From: Bradyrhizobium manausense
GTDB taxonomy: Bacteria; Pseudomonadota; Alphaproteobacteria; Rhizobiales; Xanthobacteraceae
Assembly: GCF_018130615.1 (NCBI RefSeq)
Contig: NZ_JAFCKB010000002.1
Coordinates: forward strand, 1-64,000
DNA length: 64,000 bases
Reading direction: 5' to 3'
In this document: positions 46,019-55,841 of the stretch, piece after piece
How positions within the stretch are numbered: position 1 is the stretch's first letter
Layout: every line of letters starts with the position of its first letter
Program-made: the position numbers and the translations under genes
Notes under the pieces: generated by a model
Seen by the model: only the letters and a program-made list of their open reading frames with translations
Database searches by the model: none
What the model was told of the DNA's origin: nothing

Positions 46019-46585
46019 CGTTATACGTTTGAAGGAGGTGACGGACACGCTTCGTCACCTCGCGCGACGTCGAGACGAGACGCGCGCACGCATCGCCGAC
46101 ATCCAACTTCATCCCGTTGAGGCCACGGTGCAGATGCGAATCGCGGTCGCGCGATTCGCGCAAAACGGCGACTTGCACACGCTCTGACGAGCGCCTCCGC
46201 CGTTAAGCATGAAAATAATTTCGTTGCCAAAATTCGCGACTCAGAGTCCGCGACTCTGCCCGGCGACACCATCGCGCGCGTTGCAGCGCGCATCATCGCG
46301 CCGATCAGGCGTGATGCACGCGCGCAGAATAATACTTGCTGCATAGCGTTTTCCTGCAATCGCTACGCTTGCCGACGTCGATGCTGCGAGATGCATTTGC
46401 AATCGCCGACGCGTGTCTCTCGGTGTCGGCAAATCAAGCGCGGCTGGCGCACGCGCGCTGCGTCGTCAACACTTCCTTAAGTGAGAAGATGTTTTTTTCG
46501 TCGTGTTGGTGTATTCGGAATGAGTGTGCACTCGATCCCCGAATGCATGCAGCGATTAAAGCCATCTCACACATCGGAGGGCAAC
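46019..46585. other. Gene-poor gap after gatB
   Basis: Holds no gene I can support. A short frame at 46038-46187 (starting GTG, product VTDTLRHLARRRDETRARIA and so on) has a ribosome site too close to its start and no recognised match. The last third (46300-46560) is less GC-rich than the flanks and leads to a small gene, so promoter or leader sequence is plausible. Confidence 0.5.
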
Positions 46586-46684
46586 ATGGCCAAGAAAGCG
46601 AAGAAGGCGAAGAAGGTAAAGAAGGCGAAGAGCGCAGTGAAGAAGACTGCGAAGAAGACCCGCAAGGTCGCGAAGAAGAAGTAA
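46586..46684 (+). CDS. Lys-rich mini protein (histone H1-like)
   Basis: 32 residues, MAKKAKKAKKVKKAKSAVKK and a further KTAKKTRKVAKKK end, about half lysine. A GGAGG ribosome site stands just before the ATG. Such short AlaLys proteins bind DNA or RNA non-specifically; role unknown. The repetitive GAAGAAG coding is a simple sequence likely to change by slippage. Confidence 0.7.
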   Translation: MAKKAKKAKKVKKAKSAVKKTAKKTRKVAKKK

Positions 46685-47545
46685 CTTCGCTTCTGAAGTT
46701 GCCGGCTCCTTGTAGCTGGCACGTCATCAGCGCCTCCTAGAGGTTCTGGTCGACGATAGAGGGTGTCGGCGAGACATCAGGTCAACGGTCGGATCGTCAA
46801 CTTCGCGAGCTTGCTCGTCAAAGTCCGGTCCGGCAGAAGAAACAAAGTTTTCTTCGATCGGTGCGGGTCTCCTTCAAAAGAGCTCCGCAATTCCACAGCG
46901 GCCTTCGGGCCATTTGGAATCTGGTCCTGACGTGTTCGCCGACGCCCTCGTTCCCTGAGGCCGGGGTATTGCCGGCATTCCTTTCCCGACATTGTTGATC
47001 TGACCGCGGCATAGCCGCTTTGCCGTGCTTGGCTGCGAGGCCTTGGAGCAGGCGAGGGCTACGGCGTGATCGCGCGCCATCAGCGCGGCGCTTCTCCGCG
47101 CGCGGTGTCAGCGATTGGCGCCTCTGGAATATTGAGCACCCGCTGCAGCGCGCAACTCGCGCACAGACGGGCGACGACAGCCGGAGGAGGCGCCGCAGGA
47201 CACGCGCCACCGCGCGCGATGGTTATCGATGTCCCAAAATCCCAGAGTAAACCAAATCTGACGAATTGCAGAAGTCCCTGCAAATCGGGGACTTCTTGAA
47301 TTTCCGGCGCGAGTGGCGCAGCCCCGCGTTTACGTCTGCTTCATCGCGATACTTAAACTGCCATTCAAATTTGCCCGCCATCATCGCCTCCAACAAGCCG
47401 GCAAACGGCATTCGGGCAAGAAGAGTCGAAAGAAGACTCGGGGATGAGTTGAGCAACGCGTGACCCGGAAGGATCACGCAAATCAGAGTTGGACGGGAGC
47501 CGCGCTCGGGGGAACGAGGCGGCACAAAGAAAAAGGGGATGCGTT
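46685..47545. other. 861-bp gap with no supported gene
   Basis: Moderate GC and many short frames but none with a ribosome site plus recognisable product. A stem AACTTC/GAAGTT just after the mini gene and a GCCGGCT/AGCTGGC pair could end its transcript. The rest looks like decayed sequence or untranslated leader; I see nothing else. Confidence 0.5.
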
Positions 47546-47812
47546 ATGTTTCAGGGGACTTTCGATCTCGATACGGCAACGCCGATCGATTCGAGCACGC
47601 TGTCGGACGTTCTGTTCGAGCGCGGGATCTATTGGGCGAGCGGCCGCTCGGGCCTGGTCGACCTCGTCGCCGCGCACAAATGGTTCAACCTCGCCGCCCT
47701 GAAGGGCCGCAAGGACGCCGTCGCGCTGCGCCAGGAAGTGGCCGGCCAGATGTCGGAGTCCGAGATCTCGGTCGCGCAGCGTGAGGCGAGGGCGTGGGTG
47801 TCCGCTCATTGA
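47546..47812 (+). CDS. Sel1-repeat-like protein
   Basis: 88 residues. One Sel1-like helical repeat: FERGIYWASGRSGLVDLVAAHKWFNLAALKGRKDAVALR at about 24-63. Such single-repeat proteins are abundant in Bradyrhizobium; role unknown, probably protein-protein contact. AAGGGG precedes the ATG. Cytosolic. Confidence 0.82.
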   Translation: MFQGTFDLDTATPIDSSTLSDVLFERGIYWASGRSGLVDLVAAHKWFNLAALKGRKDAVALRQEVAGQMSESEISVAQREARAWVSAH

Positions 47813-47905
47813 TCTGGGAACCGCAGCCGTCCCGTGCTTTCGCGGGACTATTGGGTTGCGCTGAATCAAGTTCCCGCGTCGTGCCGCCGATTAGACCCGC
47901 ACGGC

Positions 47906-48127
47906 ATGAGCGATCCCGACAAGACTGACGCTGGACCGGGCCGATGGCTACCGATTCAGATCGCGCCCGATGATTGCGATCTGGAACTCGGCCGGCCGCA
48001 CAAGACCGGTATTCTGCCGCTGACCTTTCCATGCCGCCGCAAGGCCGGCGTCTGGTTCAATGTCTGGGCGGACGAGGCCGTGCTGATATCGCCCTCGCAC
48101 TGGCGGATCTGGCGGTCGCGCATCTAG
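47906..48127 (+). CDS. Small protein of unknown function
   Basis: 73 residues from ATG at 47906. Contains LPIQIAPDDCDLELGRPHKT and FPCRRKAGVWFNVWADEAV; Trp-rich C-terminus. No recognised family and no strong ribosome site, but codon use is like that of the neighbouring genes. A longer start at 47834 is possible. It follows the Sel1-like gene on the same strand. Confidence 0.55.
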   Translation: MSDPDKTDAGPGRWLPIQIAPDDCDLELGRPHKTGILPLTFPCRRKAGVWFNVWADEAVLISPSHWRIWRSRI

Positions 48128-48263
48128 GTGCACGCACACTTATATAAGAGGAGACGCGAATCGGGCTGAGCTCAGCCGCGCGGATCCTTGCGCCAGGCTT
48201 TTGCAGCCGCGCCACAATCGTCTTCAGAGGAAGGAACGCGCAGACCTTGATTCTGCCGCTGGG

Positions 48264-48356
48264 TGGCGGAGAGAGAGGGATTCGAACCCTCGATACAGCT
48301 TGAGACCGTATGACGCTTTAGCAAAGCGTTGCCTTCAGCCACTCGGCCACCTCTCC
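48264..48356 (-). tRNA. tRNA-Ser (anticodon GCU)
   Basis: 93 bases including an encoded CCA, reading on the minus strand GGAGAGGTGGCCGAGTGG at the 5' end. Seven-base acceptor stem pairs with the 3' strand before GCCA; the anticodon stem-loop is ACGCT-TTGCTAA-AGCGT with anticodon GCU; a long variable arm of class II type and a standard T-arm (GGTTCGAATCC) follow. Decodes AGC and AGU serine codons. Confidence 0.95.
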
Positions 48357-49015
48357 GGTGCGAGCCTTATGCATCTAATTGCTTGGGTGGGTCAATTTGG
48401 AAGCGTGTGTTTTCGTTCAAATATTCCCAACGATTTCTAGCGGCCGGGATGCCCGTCCTGATTCCCCGATCTCTCGAGCCGCTTCGGCCTCATAGAGTGT
48501 CTATTCCACGCGCGAGGCGGAGCCGGATTGCGCGGGTCCCTCCCGGGATCACCGAACGTTACCGAGCATTACACATCCCGCTGAGTCTTCGTGCCGATTC
48601 CTCGATTCGAGCGTTCCAGAACCGTGCGGGTGCGTAAGTCGGCTCGCCAGTCGTGCAGGCCGGGAACTTTGGACGAAATGGAACCCGTAAAAAAAGATAA
48701 ATAATAACAATTGGTTACGGGAGCCATCCGATCACATCCGCGTGTTATTTGTGCAACACCCTTCGGAAAACAGACTTCATGGGCCCGTTTCGGAGCGTTC
48801 TCTTGTTGTGTGTGCAAGGACGTTCGGTAATTGTGAACGGGCGACGGAGGGGGGCATCCCAAGGTCGTCCCGTTTAGGTCTTTCGCTTAAGTCCCTCGCG
48901 TTCATGCGGGTGTGTCCGAAGACGCGAAGGTGGCCAAGGCGGTGATTTAGAGGGGGTTGGGGAATTGGCCGTTCGGGTCAGTGACCTTCCCTGAAGAGCA
49001 ACTTGGAGGTTTAAC
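48357..49015 (+). promoter_or_regulatory. Long leader upstream of porin gene
   Basis: 659 bases without a supported gene between tRNA-Ser and the porin. It is richer in A/T than the surroundings around 48680-48730, and ends with AACTTGGAGG ahead of the porin ATG. Porin genes in rhizobia often carry long, sRNA-targeted leaders; I see no specific structure I can name. Confidence 0.5.
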
Positions 49016-50569
49016 ATGAAGTTGGTTAAGAGCCTTTTGCTCGGCTCAGCGGCGGGTCTGATCGCCGTGGGCGGAGCACAAGCAGCCGATCTCCCCGTGA
49101 AGGCCAAGGCGGTCGAATACGTGAAGATCTGCTCCCTGTACGGTGCGGGTTTCTACTACATCCCGGGCACCGACACCTGCATCAAGCTGAGCGGTTATGC
49201 CCGCGCTGACGCAGTTCTCGGCGGCGCGAATGACTATGGCTTCAACAACAGCCAGGCCACCGCGAACGGCGGGTCGAACAACCGTTTGACCAACTACTAC
49301 TACACCCGCGCTCGTATGGACCTCAACGTCGATACCCGCACGGCGACCGAATACGGTGTTGTCCGCACCTATGCTGACATGATCTTCAGCTACGACACCG
49401 GCAACATCACCGGCAGCAGCCCGGCGACGTTCGCTGCTGGCGGCGCCACCCTCGGCCTGTACCATGCGTTCATCCAGTTCGCTGGCTTCACCATGGGCCG
49501 CACGGTCTCGATCTTCGACGCTCCGTGGCAGTCCTACAACGCAGGCGGTCCCGATACCGTTCCGGGCGGCTCCAACCACGTGACCGGTGTCAACCAGTTC
49601 GCCTATACCGCTGACTTCGGTCAGGGCATCACCGGCTCGCTGGCCTTGGAAAGCCCGGACACCCAGTCCAACGGTCAGGGCAACCTCTGGAACGTGAACG
49701 GCTTCGCGGCGTCCGGCTCGGTTAGCGCCACTACGGGCCTTCCGACCATCACCTCCGCCACCACGGCTGCCGCTGCTGCCCTCATCCAGGGCCAGTACGG
49801 TGTCAACGCTTGGGGTGGAACGCGCTCCCCCGACATCGTCGGCGCTCTCCGTGTCGACCAGGCCTGGGGTCTCGGCCAGATCTCGGTTGCCGCGCATGAC
49901 CTGCATCCCGGCTACTACGGCACGACTGAACCCACCGGTCATCCTTCCGACAAGTGGGGTTGGGCTGTGCAGGGCGCCTTGTCGATCAAGAACATCCCGA
50001 CTGGTGCGGGTGACTCGATCAACTTGAACGCCGTCTACACCGATGGCATGTCCCGTGAGAACTTCCAGGTCCTGTTCCCGCAGCAGTTCGCGATGTTCAG
50101 CGGCTCGGGCGTCGGCGCTTACCAGAGCATTGGTTTCGCTGGCATTGCTGACGGCGTCTTCGGCGCTGGCGGCAGCATCGAGACCGTCAAGACCTGGGGC
50201 GTCCGCGGTGGCTACACCCACAACTGGAACCCCTACTGGTCGAGCGGCCTCTACGGTGGCTATGCTCAGCTGAGCTACACCAGCAACGCCAAGGCTCTGA
50301 TCTGCGGTAACTTCACTGCCGCTTTCGGTACCGCCACCGCGACCTGTAACCCGGACTTCGCTTTCGGTGTTATCGGCGTGAACACCAACTGGACCCCGGT
50401 CAAGAACCTGGCGTTCACGGCGGACCTGAGCTGGACGCGCCTGGATCAGAAGTACTCCGGCACGATCACTGCTCCGGCCACCGCGATCTGGGCCAAGCCG
50501 GGCGCTGTGTATGAGCTGAAGGATCAGAACTCGCTGACCCTGCTGCTCCGCGCTAACCGCACGTTCTAA
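49016..50569 (+). CDS. Outer-membrane porin (Porin_2 family)
   Basis: 517 residues. Signal peptide 1-23 ending AQAA-DLPVKAKA, then the Porin_2 hallmark ICSLYGAGFYYIPGTDTCIKLSGYARADA with a conserved Cys pair, and an antiparallel beta-barrel body of alternating Tyr/Gly/Ser-rich strands ending in aromatic RANRTF. Diffusion channel for small solutes, a major outer-membrane protein in Bradyrhizobium. Codon use is strongly biased, which fits high expression. A textbook terminator follows at 50588. Confidence 0.95.
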   Translation: MKLVKSLLLGSAAGLIAVGGAQAADLPVKAKAVEYVKICSLYGAGFYYIPGTDTCIKLSGYARADAVLGGANDYGFNNSQATANGGSNNRLTNYYYTRARMDLNVDTRTATEYGVVRTYADMIFSYDTGNITGSSPATFAAGGATLGLYHAFIQFAGFTMGRTVSIFDAPWQSYNAGGPDTVPGGSNHVTGVNQFAYTADFGQGITGSLALESPDTQSNGQGNLWNVNGFAASGSVSATTGLPTITSATTAAAAALIQGQYGVNAWGGTRSPDIVGALRVDQAWGLGQISVAAHDLHPGYYGTTEPTGHPSDKWGWAVQGALSIKNIPTGAGDSINLNAVYTDGMSRENFQVLFPQQFAMFSGSGVGAYQSIGFAGIADGVFGAGGSIETVKTWGVRGGYTHNWNPYWSSGLYGGYAQLSYTSNAKALICGNFTAAFGTATATCNPDFAFGVIGVNTNWTPVKNLAFTADLSWTRLDQKYSGTITAPATAIWAKPGAVYELKDQNSLTLLLRANRTF

Positions 50570-50587
50570 GATCGATCTGTCGACAGA

Positions 50588-50624
50588 GCCCCCGGCGGGA
50601 AACCGCCGGGGGCTTTTGTTTTTT
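50588..50624 (+). terminator. Rho-independent terminator of porin gene
   Basis: GCCCCCGGCGG, loop GAAA, CCGCCGGGGGC (50588-50613) followed by TTTTGTTTTTT, 18 bases after the porin stop. The GNRA-type loop and T tract are classic. Confidence 0.93.
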
Positions 50625-50669
50625 GGGTTGGCATTTGGGGCGGTATACCGGCGGCCTCCTCAGACGACC

Positions 50670-50775
50670 GTTATCGGATGTGCTCGCGTAAGCACCACCG
50701 ACCAGAACCTTGATGTTCAAGAGAACGCATTGCGCGCGGCAGGCTGCGACCTGATCCGCTCTGAGAAGCGCTTTT
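50670..50775 (+). pseudogene. Serine recombinase (resolvase) N-terminal fragment
   Basis: Reads VIGCARVSTTDQNLDVQENA and then LRAAGCDLIRSEK, the start of a serine resolvase (catalytic Ser in ARVST). No start codon in place and the frame then loses similarity, so it is a broken relic of a mobile element, placed just downstream of the porin terminator. Confidence 0.75.
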
Positions 50776-50838
50776 CCTTCAGAGAGCCCTTGGCCGCCCG
50801 ATTACCGCAACGACACTTGGTGGCACGCGCGGCACGCG

Positions 50839-51033
50839 TTAGCGCTTCACGCAACTCGCCACGTACTGGCTCAATCCGCCGGTAACGCCGCGGAAAAGCC
50901 CCATCTTCCGGCCTTCGTCTGCGCAGCGTTCGCGTTTAGCCGACATGTCGACCTTTTTTTGCGCTGTTTGTGCCAATGCCGCTGAACTGACGGGAGCCAG
51001 GAGCAAAACCGTTAGTGCAATCGTTTTAAACAT
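50839..51033 (-). CDS. Small secreted protein
   Basis: 64 residues. Signal peptide 1-21 (MFKTIALTVLLLAPVSSAALA), then TAQKKVDMSAKRERCADEGRKMGLF with two cysteines likely to form a disulfide (the other near the C-terminus). GGAGG stands six bases before the ATG. Periplasmic, function unknown. Confidence 0.8.
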   Translation of the reverse strand: MFKTIALTVLLLAPVSSAALAQTAQKKVDMSAKRERCADEGRKMGLFRGVTGGLSQYVASCVKR

Positions 51034-51220
51034 AGGTGCCTCCGATGGAAAAAAGGGTCGTGATGGAAAAAACTGTTCGCATCCAGCCCTAACGACAAGA
51101 CAAAAGCAATGTCAGGCTTGCCGGTCTGCGGAAGGATCCGGCTGGCGGGCGTCAACGTATTCGGCTGGGCGTTTTCGCTGAGTTCGGAGGCGAGTTTCTT
51201 CCGTCCGAGAGAGCGTGGCT

Positions 51221-53734
51221 CTATTCGACGCTGCCGGCGCCGCGGCGCAAATCGGCCTCGATCTGCAGCCGCGTGCCGCCGCCGAAGCGGGCGCGGTAGA
51301 CCTGAAGATTCTCCATGATCCGCTGCACGTAATTGCGCGTCTCGGAGAAGGGAATCAGCTCCACCCAGTCGACCGCGTCGACCTTGGCGTCGCGCGGGTC
51401 GCCGTAGCGGTCGATCCACTTCTTCACACTGCCGCGCCCCGCATTGTAGGCGGCGAAGGTCATGATGTAGGAGCCGCGATAGTCCTCGAGCAGACCGCCG
51501 AGCTCGGCCGCGCCGAGCGTGGCGTTGTAGGACGAATCGTTCTTGAGCCGCGACAGGTCGTAGGTCGCGCCATGCCGTTTGCAGACGTAGCGCGCGGCGT
51601 CCGGCGTCACCTGCATCAACCCATAGGCCTGCGCCGGCGAGACCACGGAGGGGTTGAATGCGCTTTCCTGTCGCGCGATCGCGTAGACGATGCTGCGTTC
51701 GACCTCGGGGCCGATCTGCGTGAATTGCGGAATGCCGTTGACGGGATAGGCGTAGAAATCGAACGGCAGCCCGCGATTGAGAGCGGCCTTGCCGACCAGC
51801 AGCATGCCGCGGGCGTCGCTGTAGCGCTGGGTCAGCTCGCCGAGGCCGGTCAGCGCCTCGGGATCGCCGTTCTCGCCCATGTCGGCAAGCATCGGCACCG
51901 CCATCTCGCGTTCGTCGAGCTCATAGAGCAATTGCGCTGCGCGCACGATCTCCAGCCGTTCGGCGCCGCGGCCGCGCGGCTGGCTGCTCAGCTCGATCTG
52001 CGGCAAGCCCAGTTTTGCGCGCGCGAGCTGGCCATAATAGCTGGTGGATTGCTCGGCCGCGCGGGCATAGGCGTTGCGCGCCTCCTGCTGGCGACCGGCG
52101 GCTTCGGCCGCACGCCCTTGCCAGTAACCGGCACGCGCCAGCGTGGTCGGATTGACGCTGCCGACGCCGATGCGGGCAAAGTGCTGGGCGGCCGCCGCGG
52201 GATCGTTGAGGAAGCGCAGCGCGATCCAGCCCGCCGTGAACTCCTGCTCGGTCTTGTAGATGTCGCGCGTGGGGAGGGCTGCGTCGCGCGCGATCAGATA
52301 GGCGCTGCGGAAGTCCTCGGTGTCGATCATCTTGCGCGCGAGCAGGCGCCGCTCGATCCACCATTCGTCGAGATTGTAGAGCCGGTTCGGGTCCTTCGGT
52401 GCGGACAGCATAAGCTGGGCCGCTTCGGCAAACTTCTCCTCGCGACGCAGCAGCTGGATCTTGCTGAAGATGAAGCCGGGATCGCTGTGCAGCTCGCGCG
52501 GCACTTCTTCCAGCAACGCGCGTGTGTTGGGCGCCTTCTTGAAGGAGGCGATGCGGGCCTTGGCGAGTGCGACGTAGCCGGCGCCGAGTCTTTTCGCCGC
52601 ACGCAGCGCCGCCTCGTGCTCGCTGCCATAGAGTAGCGTGTCCATTCGCGCCTTCTGGTCGCCCGGCGTCAGCAGGGCGCCGAACTGATCGAGCGCGTTG
52701 TTCTCGGTGTCCTCCGACATCGGATCGCTGCGCCAGGCCTCGCGCACCAGCCGTTCGGCATTGGCGCGGTCGCCGCGCGCCAGCATCGCCTTGGCGAGCA
52801 CGAAGCGGCCCTTGGCCGAAACGGGGGATTCGTTCTCGAACCACGACCAGCCGACGGAATCGTCGCGCCGGTCGTCCCACATCGCAGCCTCGAGGCGCCG
52901 GCGCAGGAAGGTCTGCGACGGCCAGCTTGGATTGACGGAGAGGAAGGCGCGGTAGCGCTCGACGCTCGCGCCGTTGTCCTCGCTGCGCAGGATGATCCAT
53001 TCGGCGAGCTTTCGCGCGACCGGATCGGAAATCGAATCGGCGTAACTGGTGGCGTCGCCTGGCTTGCGCTTGCGCACGAGCTCGATGACGTTCTCGAGCG
53101 TGTCCTTGTCGGCCTGCGACGTCGAGGAGGTCGCCGCGACCGCGGCTGGCGTGACCGGCTTGCGCGGTGCGGCGTGCTGGCGAGTTGCGGGCGCCAGCAC
53201 GGGGGCTGCGACGGGGCGTGCAGAGGCGGGGGCGGGCGCCGGGGCCGTGGGCCTGACGGTGGCCGTGACCGCTGGCGCGGTGTGTACGGCCGGGGCATTG
53301 GCTGCCGGTCGCGCTTTTGGCGTGGAAGCGGCTGCCGCGGGCTTGGGCTTGTCCTTCGCTGCGTCCTTGCCGGCAGGTTTCTTCGCAGTGTCCTTGTTCG
53401 CAGCGTCCTTGGCCGGGGCGGCAGCTGCTCCCTTGCTCGCGCCCTTGGCGGTTTCCTTGCCAGGGCTCTTCGCCGTGTCCTTGGCCGTGTCCTTGGCGGA
53501 TCCCTTGGTGCCGTCCTTCGCAGGCGGTTTGGGTGACGGCTTCGCGGTTCCCTTGGTCGCCTGCTTGGCCGGTTCCTTCGCGGCGTCGTCGGTTGTCTCA
53601 TTGGATTTGGCCAAGGCGACGCAGCCGATCGACAGGCCGGCCATCAGGCATAGGGCCAGACCGGCGGATCGCCATGCAGTACCAGGAAAGGAGGTCACGG
53701 AGGTTCGTCGCCCCGAATCAGTCAATTGGCCCAA
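51221..53734 (-). CDS. Soluble lytic murein transglycosylase
   Basis: 837 residues. Secreted by an N-terminal hydrophobic segment (about 25-45); start TTG at 53734 or GTG at 53698. Residues 45-210 are a low-complexity Lys/Ala/Pro linker rich in KDTAKD-like repeats, then a long helical superhelix as in Slt70, and the C-terminal catalytic domain with AIARQESAFNPSVVSPAQAYG (catalytic Glu in RQESAF) and NAGRGSVKKWIDRYGD. Cleaves peptidoglycan to 1,6-anhydromuropeptides in the periplasm. Confidence 0.93.
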   Translation of the reverse strand: MGQLTDSGRRTSVTSFPGTAWRSAGLALCLMAGLSIGCVALAKSNETTDDAAKEPAKQATKGTAKPSPKPPAKDGTKGSAKDTAKDTAKSPGKETAKGASKGAAAAPAKDAANKDTAKKPAGKDAAKDKPKPAAAASTPKARPAANAPAVHTAPAVTATVRPTAPAPAPASARPVAAPVLAPATRQHAAPRKPVTPAAVAATSSTSQADKDTLENVIELVRKRKPGDATSYADSISDPVARKLAEWIILRSEDNGASVERYRAFLSVNPSWPSQTFLRRRLEAAMWDDRRDDSVGWSWFENESPVSAKGRFVLAKAMLARGDRANAERLVREAWRSDPMSEDTENNALDQFGALLTPGDQKARMDTLLYGSEHEAALRAAKRLGAGYVALAKARIASFKKAPNTRALLEEVPRELHSDPGFIFSKIQLLRREEKFAEAAQLMLSAPKDPNRLYNLDEWWIERRLLARKMIDTEDFRSAYLIARDAALPTRDIYKTEQEFTAGWIALRFLNDPAAAAQHFARIGVGSVNPTTLARAGYWQGRAAEAAGRQQEARNAYARAAEQSTSYYGQLARAKLGLPQIELSSQPRGRGAERLEIVRAAQLLYELDEREMAVPMLADMGENGDPEALTGLGELTQRYSDARGMLLVGKAALNRGLPFDFYAYPVNGIPQFTQIGPEVERSIVYAIARQESAFNPSVVSPAQAYGLMQVTPDAARYVCKRHGATYDLSRLKNDSSYNATLGAAELGGLLEDYRGSYIMTFAAYNAGRGSVKKWIDRYGDPRDAKVDAVDWVELIPFSETRNYVQRIMENLQVYRARFGGGTRLQIEADLRRGAGSVE

Positions 53735-53940
53735 GACCTATCTGTACAAGATCTGGCTGTATTTGATTGAATATGCGGACAAAATACCAACAGCCGCTTA
53801 CCGCCGCCGGGTTTGCACCACCACAGCGGCAAAATCGCGGCCTAAACGGTGCGTCAGTCGGCAGCAGGTCTTTTACCGGCCGGACAGACCCGATAAGAAT
53901 GGGGCTTGCTTTAAATTCGCGCCGCGTACGGAGGAAGTCC

Positions 53941-54831
53941 ATGGCAGCCAAGACGAAATTCCGGGGGTCGTTCACCGCCTTGGTCACGCCGTTCAAGAAC
54001 GGCGCGCTGGACGAGGCGGCGTTCCGGTCGCTGGTCAACTGGCAGATCTCCGAGGGCACCAACGGCCTGGTCCCGGTCGGCACCACCGGCGAGAGCCCGA
54101 CGCTCAGCCATGACGAGCACAAGAAGGTCGTCGAATGGTGCATCGAGGAGGCCAAGGGCCGCGTGCCCGTGATCGCCGGCGCCGGCTCCAATTCGACCAA
54201 GGAGGCGGTCGAGCTCGCCCAGCACGCCGAGAAGGCGGGCGCTAATGCCGTGCTGGTGGTCACGCCCTACTACAACAAGCCGACCCAGGAAGGCATGTAC
54301 CAGCACTTCAAGGCGATCAACGATGCGATCGGCATTCCGATCATCATCTACAACATTCCGCCGCGCTCGGTGATCGACATGTCGGTCGACACCATGAAGC
54401 GGCTGTGGGAGCTGAAGAACATCGCCGGCGTCAAGGACGCCACCGCCAGCATGGTGCGCGTCTCGCAGCAGCGCGCCGCGATGGGCGAGGACTTCAACCA
54501 GCTTTCTGGTGAGGACGCCACCATCATCGGCTACATGGCGCATGGTGGCCATGGCTGCATCTCGGTGACCTCGAACGTCGCCCCGCGCCTGTGCGCCGAG
54601 TTCCACGCCGCGTGGGCGAAGGGGGACACCAAGGCAGCGCTTGCGATCCACGATAAGCTGATGCCGTTGCACAACAACCTCTTCATCGAGAGCAACCCGG
54701 CGCCGATCAAGTACGCGATGTCGCTGCTCGGCAAATTCGACGAGACGCTGCGGCTGCCGATGGTTCCGGTCTCCGAACCGACCCGCGTTGCCGTGCGCAG
54801 CGCCATGGTGCACGCCGGCCTGATCAACTAG
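53941..54831 (+). CDS. dapA: 4-hydroxy-tetrahydrodipicolinate synthase
   Basis: 296 residues from ATG at 53941 behind GGAGGAA. Condenses pyruvate and aspartate semialdehyde, first step of lysine/DAP synthesis. Schiff-base Lys165 ([10 protein letters not shown]), Thr48/Thr49 (GTTGES), Tyr137 (IIIYNIP) and Tyr110. Upstream frame to 53767 lacks family similarity. Confidence 0.96.
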   Translation: MAAKTKFRGSFTALVTPFKNGALDEAAFRSLVNWQISEGTNGLVPVGTTGESPTLSHDEHKKVVEWCIEEAKGRVPVIAGAGSNSTKEAVELAQHAEKAGANAVLVVTPYYNKPTQEGMYQHFKAINDAIGIPIIIYNIPPRSVIDMSVDTMKRLWELKNIAGVKDATASMVRVSQQRAAMGEDFNQLSGEDATIIGYMAHGGHGCISVTSNVAPRLCAEFHAAWAKGDTKAALAIHDKLMPLHNNLFIESNPAPIKYAMSLLGKFDETLRLPMVPVSEPTRVAVRSAMVHAGLIN

Positions 54832-54878
54832 GCAGCGTTCGTCAATTCATCGCCACAGGCAACTCAGGGGGATCACCG

Positions 54879-55292
54879 ATGCTGAAGGAATTCCGCGACT
54901 TCGCCATGAAGGGCAATGTCGTCGACCTCGCGGTCGCGGTCATCATCGGCGCCGCCTTCGGTGCCATCGTGACGTCGATGGTGAACGACATCATCATGCC
55001 GATCATCGGCGCAATCACCGGCGGCCTGGACTTCTCCAACTACTTCATCGGACTCTCGAGCAAGGTCACGGAGCACAATCTCGCCGATGCCAAGAAGCAG
55101 GGCGCAGTGCTGGCTTATGGCAGCTTCTTCACCCTGATCGTGAACTTTGCGATCGTCGCTTTCGTGCTGTTCATGGTCATTCGCACCATGAACCAGTTCA
55201 AGCGCAAGGAAGAGGTCAAGCCCGCGGAGCCGCCGAAGCCTTCAGCGGAAGTCGTGCTGCTGACCGAGATCCGCGATCTCCTCAAGAAGTGA
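54879..55292 (+). CDS. mscL: Large-conductance mechanosensitive channel
   Basis: 137 residues, usual length. Two membrane helices, TM1 ([25 protein letters not shown]) and TM2 around [20 protein letters not shown], plus a charged cytoplasmic end. Opens under membrane tension to release solutes on osmotic down-shock. Follows dapA by 47 bases. Confidence 0.96.
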   Translation: MLKEFRDFAMKGNVVDLAVAVIIGAAFGAIVTSMVNDIIMPIIGAITGGLDFSNYFIGLSSKVTEHNLADAKKQGAVLAYGSFFTLIVNFAIVAFVLFMVIRTMNQFKRKEEVKPAEPPKPSAEVVLLTEIRDLLKK

Positions 55293-55351
55293 CGCGCGCG
55301 CTTCATCCAATCTGTTAGCGTCGCTGCGTATCTCGATCAGGTTTTACGTCC

Positions 55352-55825
55352 ATGGCCGATAAGAACGAACGTCCGATCAAGGTCATGGCGGAAAATCGCA
55401 AGGCCCGCTTCAACTATGCGATCGAGGATACGATCGAGGCGGGGATTGCGCTGACCGGAACCGAGGTCAAGTCGATCCGCAACGGCAAGAGCACGATTGC
55501 GGAGTCCTACGCCGACTCCAAGGACGGCGAGATCTGGCTGATCAACGCCACCATTCCCGAATATCTCCAGGGTAATCGCTTCAACCACGAGCCCAAGCGG
55601 CCGCGAAAGCTGCTGCTGCATCGCCGGCAGATCAACAAGCTGATGGGCGCGGTCGATCGGGAGGGCATGACGCTGATTCCGCTCAAGCTCTATTTCAACG
55701 AGCGCGGGCGGGCCAAGCTGCAGCTCGCGGTTGCGAAGGGCAAGAAGCTGCACGACAAGCGCGAGACCGAGAAGAAGCGCGACTGGAGCCGGGAGAAGGG
55801 CCGGCTGATGCGAGCGAGGGGATAG
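55352..55825 (+). CDS. smpB: tmRNA-binding protein SmpB
   Basis: 157 residues. OB-fold protein needed for trans-translation: [29 protein letters not shown] at about 13-41, [13 protein letters not shown] at about 82-94 and the basic [15 protein letters not shown] tail that mimics tRNA anticodon contacts. Works with ssrA RNA, which I did not find in this window. Confidence 0.96.
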   Translation: MADKNERPIKVMAENRKARFNYAIEDTIEAGIALTGTEVKSIRNGKSTIAESYADSKDGEIWLINATIPEYLQGNRFNHEPKRPRKLLLHRRQINKLMGAVDREGMTLIPLKLYFNERGRAKLQLAVAKGKKLHDKRETEKKRDWSREKGRLMRARG

Positions 55826-55841
55826 GGCTGAGAGGGACAGG

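Noticed and set aside
46038-46187. Short frame after gatB
   Set aside because: AAGGAGG lies directly against the GTG, so it is badly spaced, and the product matches nothing known to me.
49046-50221. Minus-strand frame of about 390 codons across the porin gene
   Set aside because: Antisense shadow of the porin; the product is a low-complexity Ala/Val/Gly/Arg mixture with no motif.
51215-52636. Plus-strand frame opposite the lytic transglycosylase
   Set aside because: Antisense to a well supported gene and shows no family similarity.
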